A stretch of DNA of 64,000 nucleotides from contig NZ_FNSF01000005.1 of the NCBI RefSeq assembly GCF_900105455.1, positions 1-64,000 on the forward strand, in the 5' to 3' direction. Positions 15,101 through 20,029 of this stretch are shown in pieces. Within the stretch, counting starts at the first letter, position 1. Each line of letters begins with the position of its first letter. Source of the DNA: Tenacibaculum sp. MAR_2009_124 (GTDB lineage: Bacteria > Bacteroidota > Bacteroidia > Flavobacteriales > Flavobacteriaceae). A program made the position numbers and the translations under genes. The notes beneath the pieces were generated by a model. The model saw nothing but the letters and a program-made list of their open reading frames with translations, was not told the DNA's origin and did not search any database.

Positions 15101-15864
15101 ACATTCGCTAATTGATTACTATTAACCACAACTCCCTCATCTGTATTTGTGGGATTATTATCTCCTTCAAAACTATATGTTACCAAACTACCCTCCAGAG
15201 GCAAACCGACATTTAGCGAGCTCAAAGTAAACGCAGCCGAAGCATCTTTTCCTGATCCATTATACAGCAGCTTTAAACCATCATAAATATTGATATTATA
15301 TGTTCCTGTTATACCAACGGTATCTTCATAAATCACAGCTAACAACCAGGTACCTGTAACCGTACTAAAATTATACCAAGGAGTACCCGATGTATTTTCG
15401 ATATTAAGATTAGTCATGGTGTAATTTCCAGAACCTCCAGAAGACACAATAGAGGTTACATCCGAAACATATGAGAAATAAGTTTCTGTTGCATCAAAAT
15501 GATCTGCATAACTATTATCCGCTACTACCGTATGTGAAGCACCCAATGGATCCTGAAAAGTAACGGTATTATCTTGTGTTGCATTTCCATGCGCCCAGTA
15601 AAGATAAGCCTTTACTATAGAAGCACCTCCAGGAACCGTAAGACTAGAAGTTGCAGATGTTGAAATTGAGGCATTAGTTACTTGAGAAGCAGGTGTTCCT
15701 GAGTTATCAGTTGGTTGATCTCTAAAAGAAGAACCTGCCAAAGCGTAGTTAATTCTCCCTGAAAAAACATCTCGATTTGTTATACTTTGACTATACAATA
15801 AAGTCGTAAAAAGCATACATACAGCAACTATTACTGCTCTTTTTTTACTGAAATTCATAACCAT
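160..15864 (-). CDS. Giant secreted Calx-beta / TSP3 repeat protein (adhesin-like), frame broken near its C-terminal side
   Basis: Reads 5,234 aa from 15864. It begins with a signal peptide (about residues 1-26, ending LLYSQS). An N-terminal domain to about residue 330 is followed by a cadherin/Big-like domain with a DxNGNLD motif, then alternating Asp-rich TSP3 stretches and beta-sandwich blocks. An Ig-like region comes next, then 17 Calx-beta repeats (about residues 2430-4425) and 33 TSP3 units each carrying two Cys. The first ATG is preferred because the paralog starting at 49632 conserves it (MVMNFSKK versus MVINYSKR), while the second ATG is Ile in the paralog. Calx-beta and TSP3 repeats are calcium-binding folds in known families, so a calcium-stabilised surface rod is inferred. 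No C-terminal sorting domain lies in the window. The frame ends in an aberrant NERG-stop caused by one extra base, and the repeat continues in another frame to the edge. It is an adhesin-like paralog of the 31904-49632 gene. Confidence 0.9.
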   Translation of the reverse strand: MVMNFSKKRAVIVAVCMLFTTLLYSQSITNRDVFSGRINYALAGSSFRDQPTDNSGTPASQVTNASISTSATSSLTVPGGASIVKAYLYWAHGNATQDNTVTFQDPLGASHTVVADNSYADHFDATETYFSYVSDVTSIVSSGGSGNYTMTNLNIENTSGTPWYNFSTVTGTWLLAVIYEDTVGITGTYNINIYDGLKLLYNGSGKDASAAFTLSSLNVGLPLEGSLVTYSFEGDNNPTNTDEGVVVNSNQLANVLGTAFGAVHDEVSTPANIATSPSRYGMDVDEYIITPYITNGDTSINLQVQTGADQIHSVMFIARVKSNDDPVSSDDVGEAVQGVASNIDLAGNDTDPNGNLDLTSITIVGGNTTSKGSIVVNNDGTIDYTPTATAMGTDVITYQICDTSDPTPLCTQSTLTVTIYPDADGDGIEDVVDLDDDNDGILDDNECGLVTLNINWADLGLTDAGISQASGQTIPDMGAVLGIPELNGIGVTVKFSSTGSSTPTSNLIGSAGSPWLTVANAINGTRKVEVLFTESFEAISLMYDGQFNDGEYVSFNPSGGALLQPTPPVTGLDIVSQGVTNPVGGAGNTTTNFPRYEILGGDNIELTSGILSGGAATSSQNGVLLRIKYRICDSDNDGIYDHLDVDSDSDGCYDALEAAGSYNYTQLTDGAFTGGVDGNGVPSTVSGGQTNTAAVTDPTDSTACCDASVSGFDDIDSDGIVNSCDLDNDNDGILDNDECARVKITPVDLSSPPGGNASNYSITNDDISSLYGLPTGSLLVTVTNGSTNSGGTAWKTNATEGSTTFELSGTYADLAYVTVAHGGSLSQGLRDGFISLDGVEFDYTSTLVDDFVASNSGNTYYVDNPTGGTETTNGVRFEWVAKTTGAKRIEFFSTGATGNNQYFIELRLCDSDEDGVLDHLDTDSDNDGCYDAIEASGSYNYTQISSGAFTGGVDSDGVPTTSSGGQTTTVAVTDYFDSSACCEVSVSGFSDNDSDGVADTCDLDDDNDGVLDSVECFNSSAMQFSGLSGTSQNYVVANTTVTQSASGTVSAANTDNNGNMALQSNGASVSLSTSNASDFTISAATNASVNFDTGDTWTFSSTSGSFKVYDPGNELRIISHSGNSITVNPLISNPTNWSIRIEQVSDLTLTMDVGNTASDVKVSVIVPCLNTDGDGKSNGEDLDSDNDGIPDNIEAQTTTGYIAPNTDSAATYLTNNGINSAYLGGLTPVNTDGTDNPDILDLDSDNEGGNDTTEAGLTLSGTVGTNGLDNSYDNGDDYTDVNGSFDNTQNDNFPDVDGDVLTEDVDYRDAVNPVGCTPGFYQVLSGVLNIMDPETGNYNVVGTPVPTTNTLGYNSIDGFLYGITASSFNIVRIGQDGNSIDLGQITDGGTPLSYAPNALDFDGAGILWARSSSQNAGAYIRADLSTMTYTLIPITGINDNFADFTIISNKAYGVSNNVLYESDLTTNPITITSKIVTGLAGSSGAYGAAFSDVEGNLYVFRNTTGEFFKINDYDGATPVATLLLTGTASGSNDGASCPDACPSFDLDCDGVLNVDEDLNGNSDYTDDDTDGDGTPNYLDKDDDNDGILTLDEDTDLNGTSHNDDTDGDGTPDYLDLDSDNDGCYDALEAAGGYNYTQLSSGELTGGVDADGIPTVTSGGQATTAAVTDFSDNSACCAVSVSGFADVDSDGIADSCDLDNDNDGILDSNEQACTTRQIWDSTLSNGSILIGGKTVNFTTSLTGPGGFTGSNNSSGHISLDNNNTPSVPTVWTITFDTPVSFEAFSKTTGAWFDDGETWKITSSGATFTVDNPDNSLNIASGVYTNEVVFGSPVSGSNDNKLWNIKSSLLTSVSISYEQSVNNSGAIQIAVNCIAPDTDNDGTPDYLDVDSDNDGCYDAIEAAGSYNYTQLSSGELTGGVDVDGIPTVTSGGQANTSAVTDSADGSACCDVTVSGFADIDSDGVADTCDLDNDNDGITDCNEAASQYTNADLVGAEFFSSVSSNYVPVANGIGNPGLIDGTPSDPASGSFGDWGSGTDGTFNGVPLVFDLVMPYSVDEVTAFLMYNELGVAGQQVLDFEVIITSNGNQYTRSFTAPAIGGGPVRQEFSFGITYFNVTDIDIRILTKEGASVHIEEFGLIGSSCIPKDSDGDGTADYLDLDSDNDGCNDVLESGGTDGDSDGDLDGTGFDSNGQVTGGAGGYDGANGNETEATTLQVDTQPSDATICLGTNITFTGAASSLSTTTFTGTAPATTPDYSGSTAATADLVYQWQEQVGGAGAWNDITNGGIYSNATTASLTLTNPLIGTSTNKYRLVVTSTKNVCASATTSEATLTINNVTGGTIAANQTICSGEDPVAFTETVTSTGSGTLSYQWESSTDGSSFTPIGGATGTTYDVGVLTQNMWYRREASSLLNSVTCAALSNVVQITIDPVPTISIDDITVAEGTTANFTATLSQAIACDVTFDVTTSNGTAIGGDDYTTQTNQSYTITAGNTTVTIPVVTINDTTYEPTNETYTVTLSNVQTGTGSSITTTDLVGAGTITDTGDSAPTISIDDITVAEGSTANFTATLSNPSQYDVTFDVTTSDGSATAGDDYTAQSSVSYTITAGSTTVTIPVATINDTTYEPTDETYTVTMSSVSIGSTPAEAITTTDLVGVGTITDLGDSAPTISIDDITVAEGSTANFTATLSNPSQYDVTFDVTTSDGSAIAGDDYTAQSSVSYTITAGSTTVTIPVVTINDTTYEPTDETYTVTMSNVSIGSTPAEAITTTDLVGAGTITDLGDSAPTISIDDITVAEGSTANFTATLSNPSQYDVTFDVTSSDGSATAGDDYTAQSSVSYTITAGSTTVTIPVVTINDTTYEPTNETYTVTMSSVSIGSTPAEAITTTDLVGAGTITDLGDSAPTISIDDITVAEGSTANFTATLSNPSQYDVTFDVTTSDGSAIAGDDYTAQSSVSYTITAGSTTVTIPVVTINDTTYEPTDETYTVTMSNVSIGSTPAEAITTTDLVGAGTITDLGDSAPTISIDDITVAEGSTANFTATLSNPSQYDVTFDVTTSDGSATAGDDYTAQSSVSYTITAGSTTVTIPVATINDTTYEPTDETYTVTMSGVSIGSTPAEAITTTDLVGAGTITDLGDSAPTISIDDITVAEGSTANFTATLSNPSQYDVTFDVTTSDGSATAGDDYTAQSSVSYTITAGSTTVTIPVVTINDTTYEPTDETYAVTMSNVSIGSTPAEAITTTDLVGAGTITDLGDSAPTISIDDITVAEGSTANFTATLSNPSQYDVTFDVTTSDGSATAGDDYTAQSSVSYTITAGSTTVTIPVVTINDTTYEPTDETYTVTMSGVSIGSTPAEAITTTDLVGAGTITDLGDSAPTISIDDITVAEGSTANFTATLSNPSQYDVTFDVTTSDGTATAGDDYTAQSSTSYTITAGTTTVTIPIATTDDTTYEPTDETYTVTMSNVNIGSTPSEAITTTDLVGAGTITDLGDSAPTISIDDITVAEGSTANFTATLSNPSQYDVTFDVTTSDGTATAGDDYTAQSSTSYTITAGTTTVTIPIATTDDTTYEPTDETYTVTMSNVNIGSTPSEAITTTDLVGAGTITDLGDSAPTISIDDITVAEGSTANFTATLSSASQYDVTFNVSTSDGSAVAPGDYTAQSSQSYTITAGSTTVTIPVVTINDTTYEPTDETYTVTMSNVSIGSTPAEAITTTDLVGAGTITDLGDSAPTISIDDITVAEGSTANFTATLSNPSQYDVTFDVTTSDGTATAGDDYTAQSSVSYTITAGSTTVTIPVATINDTTYEPTDETYTVTMSNVSIGSTPAEAITTTDLVGAGTITDLGDSAPTISIDDITVAEGSTANFTATLSNPSQYDVTFDVTTSDGSATAGDDYTAQSSQSYTITAGSTTVTIPVVTIDDTVYEPTNETYTVTMSSVSIGSPTPETINTTDLVGAGTITDTGDSAPTISIDDITVVEGATANFTATLSSASQYDVTFNVSTNDGSAVAPGDYTAQSSQSYTITAGSTTVTIPVVTINDTTYEPTDETYTVTMSNVSIGSTPAEAITTTDLVGAGTITDLGDSAPTISIDDITVAEGSTANFTATLSNPSQYDVTFDVTTSDGSTTAGDDYTAQSSVSYTITAGSTTVTIPVVTINDTTYEPTDETYTVTMSNVSIGSTPAEAITTTDLVGAGTITDLGDSAPTISIDDITVAEGSTANFTATLSNPSQYDVTFDVTTSDGTATAGDDYTAQSSASYTITAGSTTVTIPVVTINDTTYEPTDETYTVTMSNINIGSTPSEAITTTDLVGAGTITDLGDSAPTISIDDITVVEGATANFTATLSNPAQYDVTLDVTTSDNTAQVGADYLAQTSAGYTIPIGSTTVTIPITTIDNNVYEISETYNVLMSNVSIGSPTPETITTTDLQGEGTITDNDVNDPCLPDATDSDGDGVCDAIDPDPSDPCNPDNTDADGDGVCDTIDPDPVDPCNPNNVDSDNDGVCDTVDPDPTDPCVPDNTDADGDGVCDTVDPDPADPCNPNSVDSDNDGVCDTVDPDPTDPCVPDNTDTDGDGVCDTVDPNPTDPCIPDNTDADGDGVCDTIDPDPTDPCSPDNTDADGDGICDTVDPDPSDPCIPDNTDADGDGVCDTIDPDPTDPCNPTSADTDGDGVCDAIDPDPSDPCSPDATDADGDGVCDTIDPDPTDPCNPTSTDTDGDGICDAVDPDPSDPCSPDATDVDGDGICDAIDPDVTDPCGPEDLDSDGDGVCDSVDPDPSDPCVPDATDADNDGVCDSVDPDPADPCNPNGHDEDGDGVCDAVDPNPTDPCVPDATDSDGDGICDSVDPNPTDPCIPNGHDEDGDGVCDAVDPNPTDPCIPNGIDADNDGVCDSIDPDPADPCNPNSNDEDGDGYCDGVDPNPTDPCIPDASDADGDGICDTIDPDPNNPCNPDSADEDGDGYCDAIDPNPTDPCIPDATDADGDGICDTIDPDPNNPCNPDSADEDGDGYCDAIDPNPTDPCIPDATDADGDGICDTIDPDPNSPCDPNALDTDGDGVCDTVDPDPTDPCSPNGADTDGDGVCDAIDPNPTDPCIPNGTDVDGDGICDTVDPDITDPCPIGAPDADGDGICDAVDPDPADPCVPNGTDSDGDGVCDSVDPDPNDPCSPDNTDADGDGVCDTIDPDPADPCNPNSSDEDNDGVCDTVDPDPTDPCNPDSADADGDGICDTVDPDPADPCNPNSNERG
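171..2584 (-). repeat. 72-bp tandem array encoding Cys-containing TSP3 units
   Basis: Thirty-three complete 24-aa units plus a broken 34th, read on the minus strand, with consensus DPCxPDxTDADGDGVCDxxD followed by PDPT. The period of 72 bp can be seen by comparing the tacatggatc motifs near 2342 and 2414. Each unit contributes an Asp-rich DxDGDGxCD calcium-type loop and two cysteines. Some pairs are repeated as doublets; for example the IPDATD and NPDSAD units alternate around 850-1100. About two further units continue, frame-shifted, to position 1. Confidence 0.9.
2590..8577 (-). repeat. 354-bp tandem array encoding 17 Calx-beta repeats
   Basis: Seventeen copies of a 118-residue unit beginning TISIDDITVAEGSTANFTAT and ending DLVGAGTITD. 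The period is 354 bp; for example the gttcctgctcctactaaatc motif recurs at about 2945 and 3299. The outermost copies (the last at about 2590-2950, the first at about 8230-8577) have diverged, while inner copies are almost identical. That is the usual picture when internal copies are homogenised by unequal crossing-over or gene conversion. Calx-beta domains are calcium-binding in characterised proteins; here this is inferred from sequence similarity. Confidence 0.92.
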
Positions 15865-16434
15865 AATTTATAAGGGGGTTACCTTGCATTTTATTAAATC
15901 AAGATAACATCTGAGTTTTGTGAATTGTTTTTATATAATTTTAAGTTGCTTTTCTACTGACGGTATCTACATTTAACAAGAAACCAAACACAACCTAAAA
16001 ACTTTATTATTTCATCGTTGCATAATCGCAATAAATGCAAACTCTCACATCTTCAAAACTTGATACAAACACATTTTTTCTCATACTAAAGAAAGGGTTC
16101 AAAAATTAATCTATAACTAGGCGTTCTTGTGAATAAATCATAGAACAAAATTTATTATTTCGCTAAATATTTATACAGAAAATCCCTGTGCTGAAGCACA
16201 TATAATGAAATACCATCCCTTATGATAATTTTGACAGTCTTTAATTAGCGAATGGTTATTGAGTAATAATAGTGGTAGTAGTAACTCAGTTACGCGTAGT
16301 AGTTCAGTAGTTTTTAAGACTGCAAAATAATATGTTTCTTAAAATAACTAGTTTAAGAATTTGGTTAAAAGGAGTATTCTCATTTTTCGGGGGTTTTATC
16401 TTACAATAATTGTTTTACTCTATAAATAACATCT
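15865..16434. other. Long non-coding leader region upstream of giant gene 1, related to that of giant gene 2
   Basis: No gene is seen between the giant gene start and the downstream end of the TerB/DnaJ gene. The stretch matches, in order, blocks in the region 49633-50330 upstream of the paralogous giant gene. These are an ACCCCC-rich leader just before the ATG, a GTAGTAG-rich segment, an AGTCTT/AAGACT inverted repeat (16235-16241 with 16316-16322), a small palindrome GTAACTCAGTTAC (16281-16293) and a GGGGG run at 16389. Equal order and similar spacing suggest a retained regulatory or untranslated leader rather than chance. Confidence 0.6.
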
Positions 16435-16462
16435 AAAAAAAGTGCGTTTTTTTAGCACTTTT
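16435..16462 (-). terminator. Rho-independent terminator of the TerB/DnaJ gene
   Basis: A perfect 8-bp stem AAAAGTGC / GCACTTTT (16438-16445 with 16455-16462) has a 9-nt loop. On the minus strand it is followed by a T run (16441-16435). It sits about 90 bp beyond the stop of the leftward co-chaperone gene and separates it from the giant gene. Confidence 0.75.
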
Positions 16463-16500
16463 AACACTGCGAATATATATAATTAACAAATATTAACAAA

Positions 16501-16538
16501 TATTTTTTCGATGAAATAATGATGAACTGCAAATAAGT
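16501..16538 (-). promoter_or_regulatory. Conserved TTCATC direct-repeat motif shared by both giant genes
   Basis: On the minus strand the segment contains TTCATCATTATTTCATCG followed by AAAAAATA, with TTGCA just before it and another TTCATCG further upstream. Nearly the same string (TTCATCATTTTTTCATCG plus AAAAAATA) occurs at 50256-50290. The plus-strand tattttttcg landmark lies 637 bp from the start codon of giant gene 1 and 624 bp from that of giant gene 2. A regulator site or upstream promoter element is inferred; the binding protein is unknown. Confidence 0.5.
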
Positions 16539-16550
16539 ATCGATGAAGTG

Positions 16551-17300
16551 TTAAATTCCTCTCTCCCTTCTTATTTCTTCATACGCCTTTTGAATTTGTT
16601 GAAATTTTTGTTTTCCACCTTGAATATGCTCTTCTCCGAGTCCGATTAATTTATCTGGATGATATTTCTTTACCATTTTACGATACGCCTTTTTAACCTC
16701 GGTATCATTAGCATTTTTAGAAATTTCCAGAATCTCATAAGCGTTCTTTGATTTTGCAACAAACATTGCTTTAATAGAGTTAAAATCTCTTTCACTTATA
16801 TATAAGTAGTGGGCAATCTTAGCAATAACAGCTTCTTCCTTAAGCTTTATACTTCCATCAGATTTAGCTATTCCAAATAAAAAATGGATTAATTGTAACC
16901 TTGAAGCATGTGACATATATTGTCTTATTTGCATACAAACTTGCCTTGAAGACACTTTTCTGTTCACAATGCCTTTGAATAATTTAAAAGCATTATTCGC
17001 TCTTTCTTTACCATAAAGATTTACAAAATATTCTCTTACATAATCGAGTTCTCTTTTATCGACATGACCATCTGCCTTGATTACTATTGAAGCTAAAATA
17101 AGTAAGCTAATTTCAAAATCGCCAGATTCAACATAACTCTTTTTCTTTCGTTGAGATTTATACTCTTTTTCTTCTTCTTTTAAATCCTCTAATGAAACCC
17201 CATCAATAAAACTCCCAACTACAAAACCAATAACAGCTCCAATAGGACCTCCTAATGTAAAACCAGCACCTGCACCTAACCATTTGGCAAATTTCCCCAT
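16551..17300 (-). CDS. TerB-like / DnaJ-domain co-chaperone (DjlA-type)
   Basis: This 249-aa protein starts with a glycine-rich hydrophobic segment (GAGAGFTLGGPIGAVIGFVV, about residues 10-29) that could insert in or associate with the membrane. It is followed by a charged linker, a TerB-like helical region (about 60-165, with IKADGHVDKRE and AKSDGSIKLKEE), and a C-terminal J domain (about 187-249) with the HPD motif in KYHPDK. The order matches DjlA-type co-chaperones, which stimulate DnaK ATPase through HPD. It is a single gene read leftwards, with its own terminator downstream. Its precise client is unknown. The start at 17300 leaves no room for a longer N-terminal membrane anchor. Confidence 0.87.
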   Translation of the reverse strand: MGKFAKWLGAGAGFTLGGPIGAVIGFVVGSFIDGVSLEDLKEEEKEYKSQRKKKSYVESGDFEISLLILASIVIKADGHVDKRELDYVREYFVNLYGKERANNAFKLFKGIVNRKVSSRQVCMQIRQYMSHASRLQLIHFLFGIAKSDGSIKLKEEAVIAKIAHYLYISERDFNSIKAMFVAKSKNAYEILEISKNANDTEVKKAYRKMVKKYHPDKLIGLGEEHIQGGKQKFQQIQKAYEEIRRERGI

Positions 17301-17573
17301 GTAAATCTTTTTATCAAATATAAGACTATTTCGTTTCCAAAATGTTTCATTTTCATAGCCTTTATTTTTTTGTCCTTTGCTTATATTTTGATTTGACGCA
17401 TTTTTACCGAAAAATAAATAAACTTAAACTATACCACTAATAAAAATAATAAATAAAAACTATATTTAATCCTTCTTAAAACAGTGTTTTTAACAATTTT
17501 TACACGAACACCTACCATTTACATATACAACAGGTTCAAAGAGCTTTAAAACACACTTTTAATATATTTTTAA

Positions 17574-17606
17574 TTTGCTCCTTATGTGCAAAAAGAATTA
17601 TCTTTG
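17574..17606 (+). promoter_or_regulatory. Bacteroidota-type promoter for the bacilliredoxin gene
   Basis: TTTG at 17574-17577, a 21-bp spacer and TATCTTTG at 17599-17606 match the TTTG / TAnnTTTG consensus used by the primary sigma factor of Bacteroidota. The start codon is only 15 bp beyond the -7 box, implying a very short untranslated leader. Confidence 0.65.
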
Positions 17607-17621
17607 TAAAAAACTTAATTT

Positions 17622-18032
17622 ATGTATCCAGAAGAATTAGTAAAGCCAATGCGCGATGAATTGATTGACGCGGGTTTTAATGCTTTATATACAGCTGAAG
17701 ATGTTGATAGTGCTTTAACCAATGAAGGAACCACTTTAGTTATGGTTAACTCTGTTTGTGGTTGTGCGGCCGGAACTGCTCGACCAGGTGCTATTGCTTC
17801 ATTAGGAGCTGATAAAAAACCAACCCATTTAACAACTGTATTTGCAGGAGTAGAAAAAGAATCAACCGCTAAGGCTCGTGAATACATGATTCCGTTTCCT
17901 CCTTCTTCTCCAGCTATCGCTCTTTTTAAAGATGGCCAATTAGTTCATATGCTTGAACGTCATCATATTGAAGGGAGATCGGCTCAAGCAATTGCTCAAA
18001 ATTTAGCAGCTGCTTACGATGAATTCTGTTAA
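17622..18032 (+). CDS. BrxA/BrxB family bacilliredoxin
   Basis: A 136-aa protein of typical length for the YphP/YqiW (BrxA/BrxB) family. The CGC active-site motif is in NSVCGCAAGTARPG (about residues 44-57), and the C-terminal half carries FPPSSPAIALFKDGQLVHML. Characterised family members remove bacillithiol from oxidised protein thiols; many Bacteroidota encode the family. The last residue is a Cys (DEFC), which may take part in thiol exchange, though that is inference. The gene stands alone between a close promoter and a strong terminator, so it is probably monocistronic. The start follows the promoter by 15 bp, which supports the chosen ATG. Confidence 0.93.
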   Translation: MYPEELVKPMRDELIDAGFNALYTAEDVDSALTNEGTTLVMVNSVCGCAAGTARPGAIASLGADKKPTHLTTVFAGVEKESTAKAREYMIPFPPSSPAIALFKDGQLVHMLERHHIEGRSAQAIAQNLAAAYDEFC

Positions 18033-18073
18033 TTTTTCTTAACAAACGATATTGAATCATAGATTCAACCTTG

Positions 18074-18106
18074 AAAATCCACTTATTTAAGTGGATTTTT
18101 TTATTT
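18074..18106 (+). terminator. Rho-independent terminator after the bacilliredoxin gene
   Basis: A perfect 11-bp stem AAAATCCACTT / AAGTGGATTTT (18074-18084 with 18089-18099), loop ATTT, is followed by a T-rich tail. It lies about 40 bp after the stop codon. Confidence 0.88.
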
Positions 18107-18178
18107 TTACTCGCCAAGCGAGAGTTCATATCTTTTGTTATTTTACAACATCAACTGTTATAAACTCTCTAACGCCCG

Positions 18179-18291
18179 TGTCAAAATTTTTAAATAGTTT
18201 TCTTTGCATACTTCTCATGAATATTATGAGGTTGTTGATTAATTTGGGAGGCATTTAAACATTCTGACACATATGTCAAAAATTTTAAATA
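18179..18291 (+). promoter_or_regulatory. Candidate operator sites upstream of the Lrp-type gene
   Basis: Two near-identical 18-bp boxes, TGTCAAAATTTTTAAATA at 18179-18196 and TGTCAAAAATTTTAAATA at 18274-18291, lie 95 bp apart. The second overlaps an inverted repeat TGACA-cata-TGTCA (18265-18278). Paired sites ahead of an Lrp/AsnC gene would fit autoregulation, but no binding evidence exists. Confidence 0.4.
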
Positions 18292-18351
18292 TTTTTATTT
18301 AGAACTTCAAGGATGTATTCCTAGATAACTGACTTTTTATACACATATATT

Positions 18352-18813
18352 ATGACGAAGAAGCTTAAAATTGATGGTATTGATAAAATTATTATCAAGC
18401 GACTTGTAAATGATGCCAGAACTCCAGTTTTAGGTATCGCTCGGGAGGTTGGTATTTCAGGTGCAGCAATCCATCAGCGATTAAGAAAACTTGAAGATTC
18501 CGATCTTATTGACGGGTATAAAATGGTTTTAAATCCGAAAGCCTTGGGTTATAATACTACGGCTTTTGTTGGCGTTTTCTTAGACTCATCAAGTTTATAT
18601 TCTTCTGCTATAAAAAGGCTAAAAGAAATTCCTGAGATCGTTGAAAGTCATTACACTACAGGTAATTATGCTGTATTCATTAAAATAATGTGTAAAAATA
18701 ATGAAGATTTAATGCACTTATTAAACAAAGATATTCAAACAATTAAAGGAGTCTCACGAACGGAAACCTTCATTTCCTTAGATCAGCAAATTAACAGACA
18801 AATTAAAATTTAA
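18352..18813 (+). CDS. Lrp/AsnC family transcriptional regulator
   Basis: This 153-aa protein has the family's two-part layout. The N-terminal helix-turn-helix spans about residues 8-60 (LARTP-like VNDARTPVLGIAREVGISGAAIHQRLRKLE, abbreviated), and the C-terminal RAM ligand/oligomerisation domain spans about 70-145, including the HYTTGNYAVFIKI strand region. Members form dimers to octamers and respond to amino acids or related small molecules; the ligand here is unknown. The stop overlaps the next start by one base (TAATG), so it is co-translated with a HupE/UreJ-like membrane protein, an unusual partner. Paired repeats upstream may be its own operators. Family assignment is firm, target genes are not. 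Confidence 0.92.
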   Translation: MTKKLKIDGIDKIIIKRLVNDARTPVLGIAREVGISGAAIHQRLRKLEDSDLIDGYKMVLNPKALGYNTTAFVGVFLDSSSLYSSAIKRLKEIPEIVESHYTTGNYAVFIKIMCKNNEDLMHLLNKDIQTIKGVSRTETFISLDQQINRQIKI

Positions 18814-19394
18814 TGACCGATTTTATTTTTTATTTTAAAATGGGCCTTTTTCATGTATTAGATTTCAAGGCTTATGATCATATTCTTTTTTTAATAGTAC
18901 TCTCTGTAGTTTATCAGTTTAAACAATGGAAGAAAGTTTTATGGTTAATTACTCTATTCACTATTGGACATTCCATTACTTTAGCGTTATCTGCTTTTGG
19001 CATTTTAAATGTTAGAGCCGATTTAGTTGAATTTTTAATTCCTCTAACAATTTTCATTACCGGCCTTATGAATGTTTTAACAGCAAAAAAAGCCTCTGTC
19101 GGAAAAGAAAATCAAAATTTATTTTTTGCTTTATTTTTTGGGTTAATTCACGGATTAGGCTTTTCAAACTACTTTAAAATTATGATTGGCAAGGCTAGCA
19201 ATAAACTAATCCCTTTATTAGAATTTGCACTTGGAGTTGAAGCTGCTCAAATTATAATAGTTCTTGGTATTTTATTAATTGGTTCTTTAGCCCAATCAAT
19301 TTTAGGAGTAAATAGAAGAGATTGGATACTTGTAACATCGTCAATTGTTATTGGGTTTGCTTTACAAATGATGTTTGACCGGGTATTCTGGTAA
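18813..19394 (+). CDS. HupE/UreJ-family integral membrane protein
   Basis: 193 aa and very hydrophobic, with about six predicted membrane spans. The opening FKMGLFHVLDFKAYDHILFL and the later FTIGHSITLALSAFG and FGLIHGLGFSNYF contain the conserved His/Asp residues of the HupE/UreJ_2 group. HupE and UreJ relatives are linked to nickel uptake for hydrogenase or urease, but many Bacteroidota members have no nickel enzyme beside them, and none is seen here. Metal transport is therefore only a family-level suggestion. The start overlaps the regulator gene's stop by one base, so the pair forms an operon. No clear terminator follows within 200 bp. Confidence 0.85.
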   Translation: MTDFIFYFKMGLFHVLDFKAYDHILFLIVLSVVYQFKQWKKVLWLITLFTIGHSITLALSAFGILNVRADLVEFLIPLTIFITGLMNVLTAKKASVGKENQNLFFALFFGLIHGLGFSNYFKIMIGKASNKLIPLLEFALGVEAAQIIIVLGILLIGSLAQSILGVNRRDWILVTSSIVIGFALQMMFDRVFW

Positions 19395-19600
19395 GCACAA
19401 AGGTGACAGCCACTCTTATCAAAACAAATTTATTTGAGTAATCGATAAATTACTGTTTTGTATTAATTGAAAAAACTACCATATACTCTATATTTTTACA
19501 TTTATTTTAACGACATAATAATGAGTTAATTGGTAATTTTGTTTTATATTTTTTAACCTTATTTTGTATAAATTAGCCTAAATTCCGTATCACATTTATT

Positions 19601-20029
19601 TTGGATAAAAAACAATTAAAATACGACAAAGCTTACTTAAAAATGGCAAGAGAATGGGGACAACTCTCTCATTGTGAAAGAAAGAAAGTAGGCGCACTTA
19701 TTGTAAAGGATAGAATGATTATTTCCGATGGATATAATGGTACTCCTTCTGGATTTGAAAATCCTTGTGAGAATGACGAAGGTTATACAAAGTGGTACGT
19801 GCTTCATGCAGAAGCCAATGCAATTTTAAAGGTAGCTGGTTCAACTCAATCATGTGAAGGAGCCACATTATATATAACACTTTCTCCATGTCAACAGTGT
19901 AGCAAGTTAATTCATCAGGCAGGAATTAAACGCGTAGTTTATGCAGATGCCTATAAAGATCGTTCTGGTTTAGACTTTTTAGAAAAAGCTGGAGTTAAAC
20001 TGACACATTTACCTTATGAACAAGAATAA
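19601..20029 (+). CDS. Deoxycytidylate (dCMP) deaminase family protein
   Basis: This 142-aa zinc deaminase has the catalytic HAEANAI motif (about residues 69-75) and the zinc-binding PCQQC (about 98-102). These are the signatures of the ComEB/dCMP deaminase group, which converts dCMP to dUMP for dTTP synthesis. The start is a TTG codon at 19601; no upstream ATG exists in frame that would fit, and the first residues (DKKQLKYDKAYLKMAREW) align with the usual N-terminus. It overlaps the following S41 protease gene by 14 bp in a different frame, a coupling also seen in related genomes as far as I recall. Substrate choice between dCMP and related cytidine compounds is inferred from the family. Confidence 0.9.
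   Translation: MDKKQLKYDKAYLKMAREWGQLSHCERKKVGALIVKDRMIISDGYNGTPSGFENPCENDEGYTKWYVLHAEANAILKVAGSTQSCEGATLYITLSPCQQCSKLIHQAGIKRVVYADAYKDRSGLDFLEKAGVKLTHLPYEQE

Noticed and set aside
17615..18129. Minus-strand open frames over the bacilliredoxin gene
   Set aside because: Opposite strand of a clear family gene with promoter and terminator in the other direction; the translations look random.
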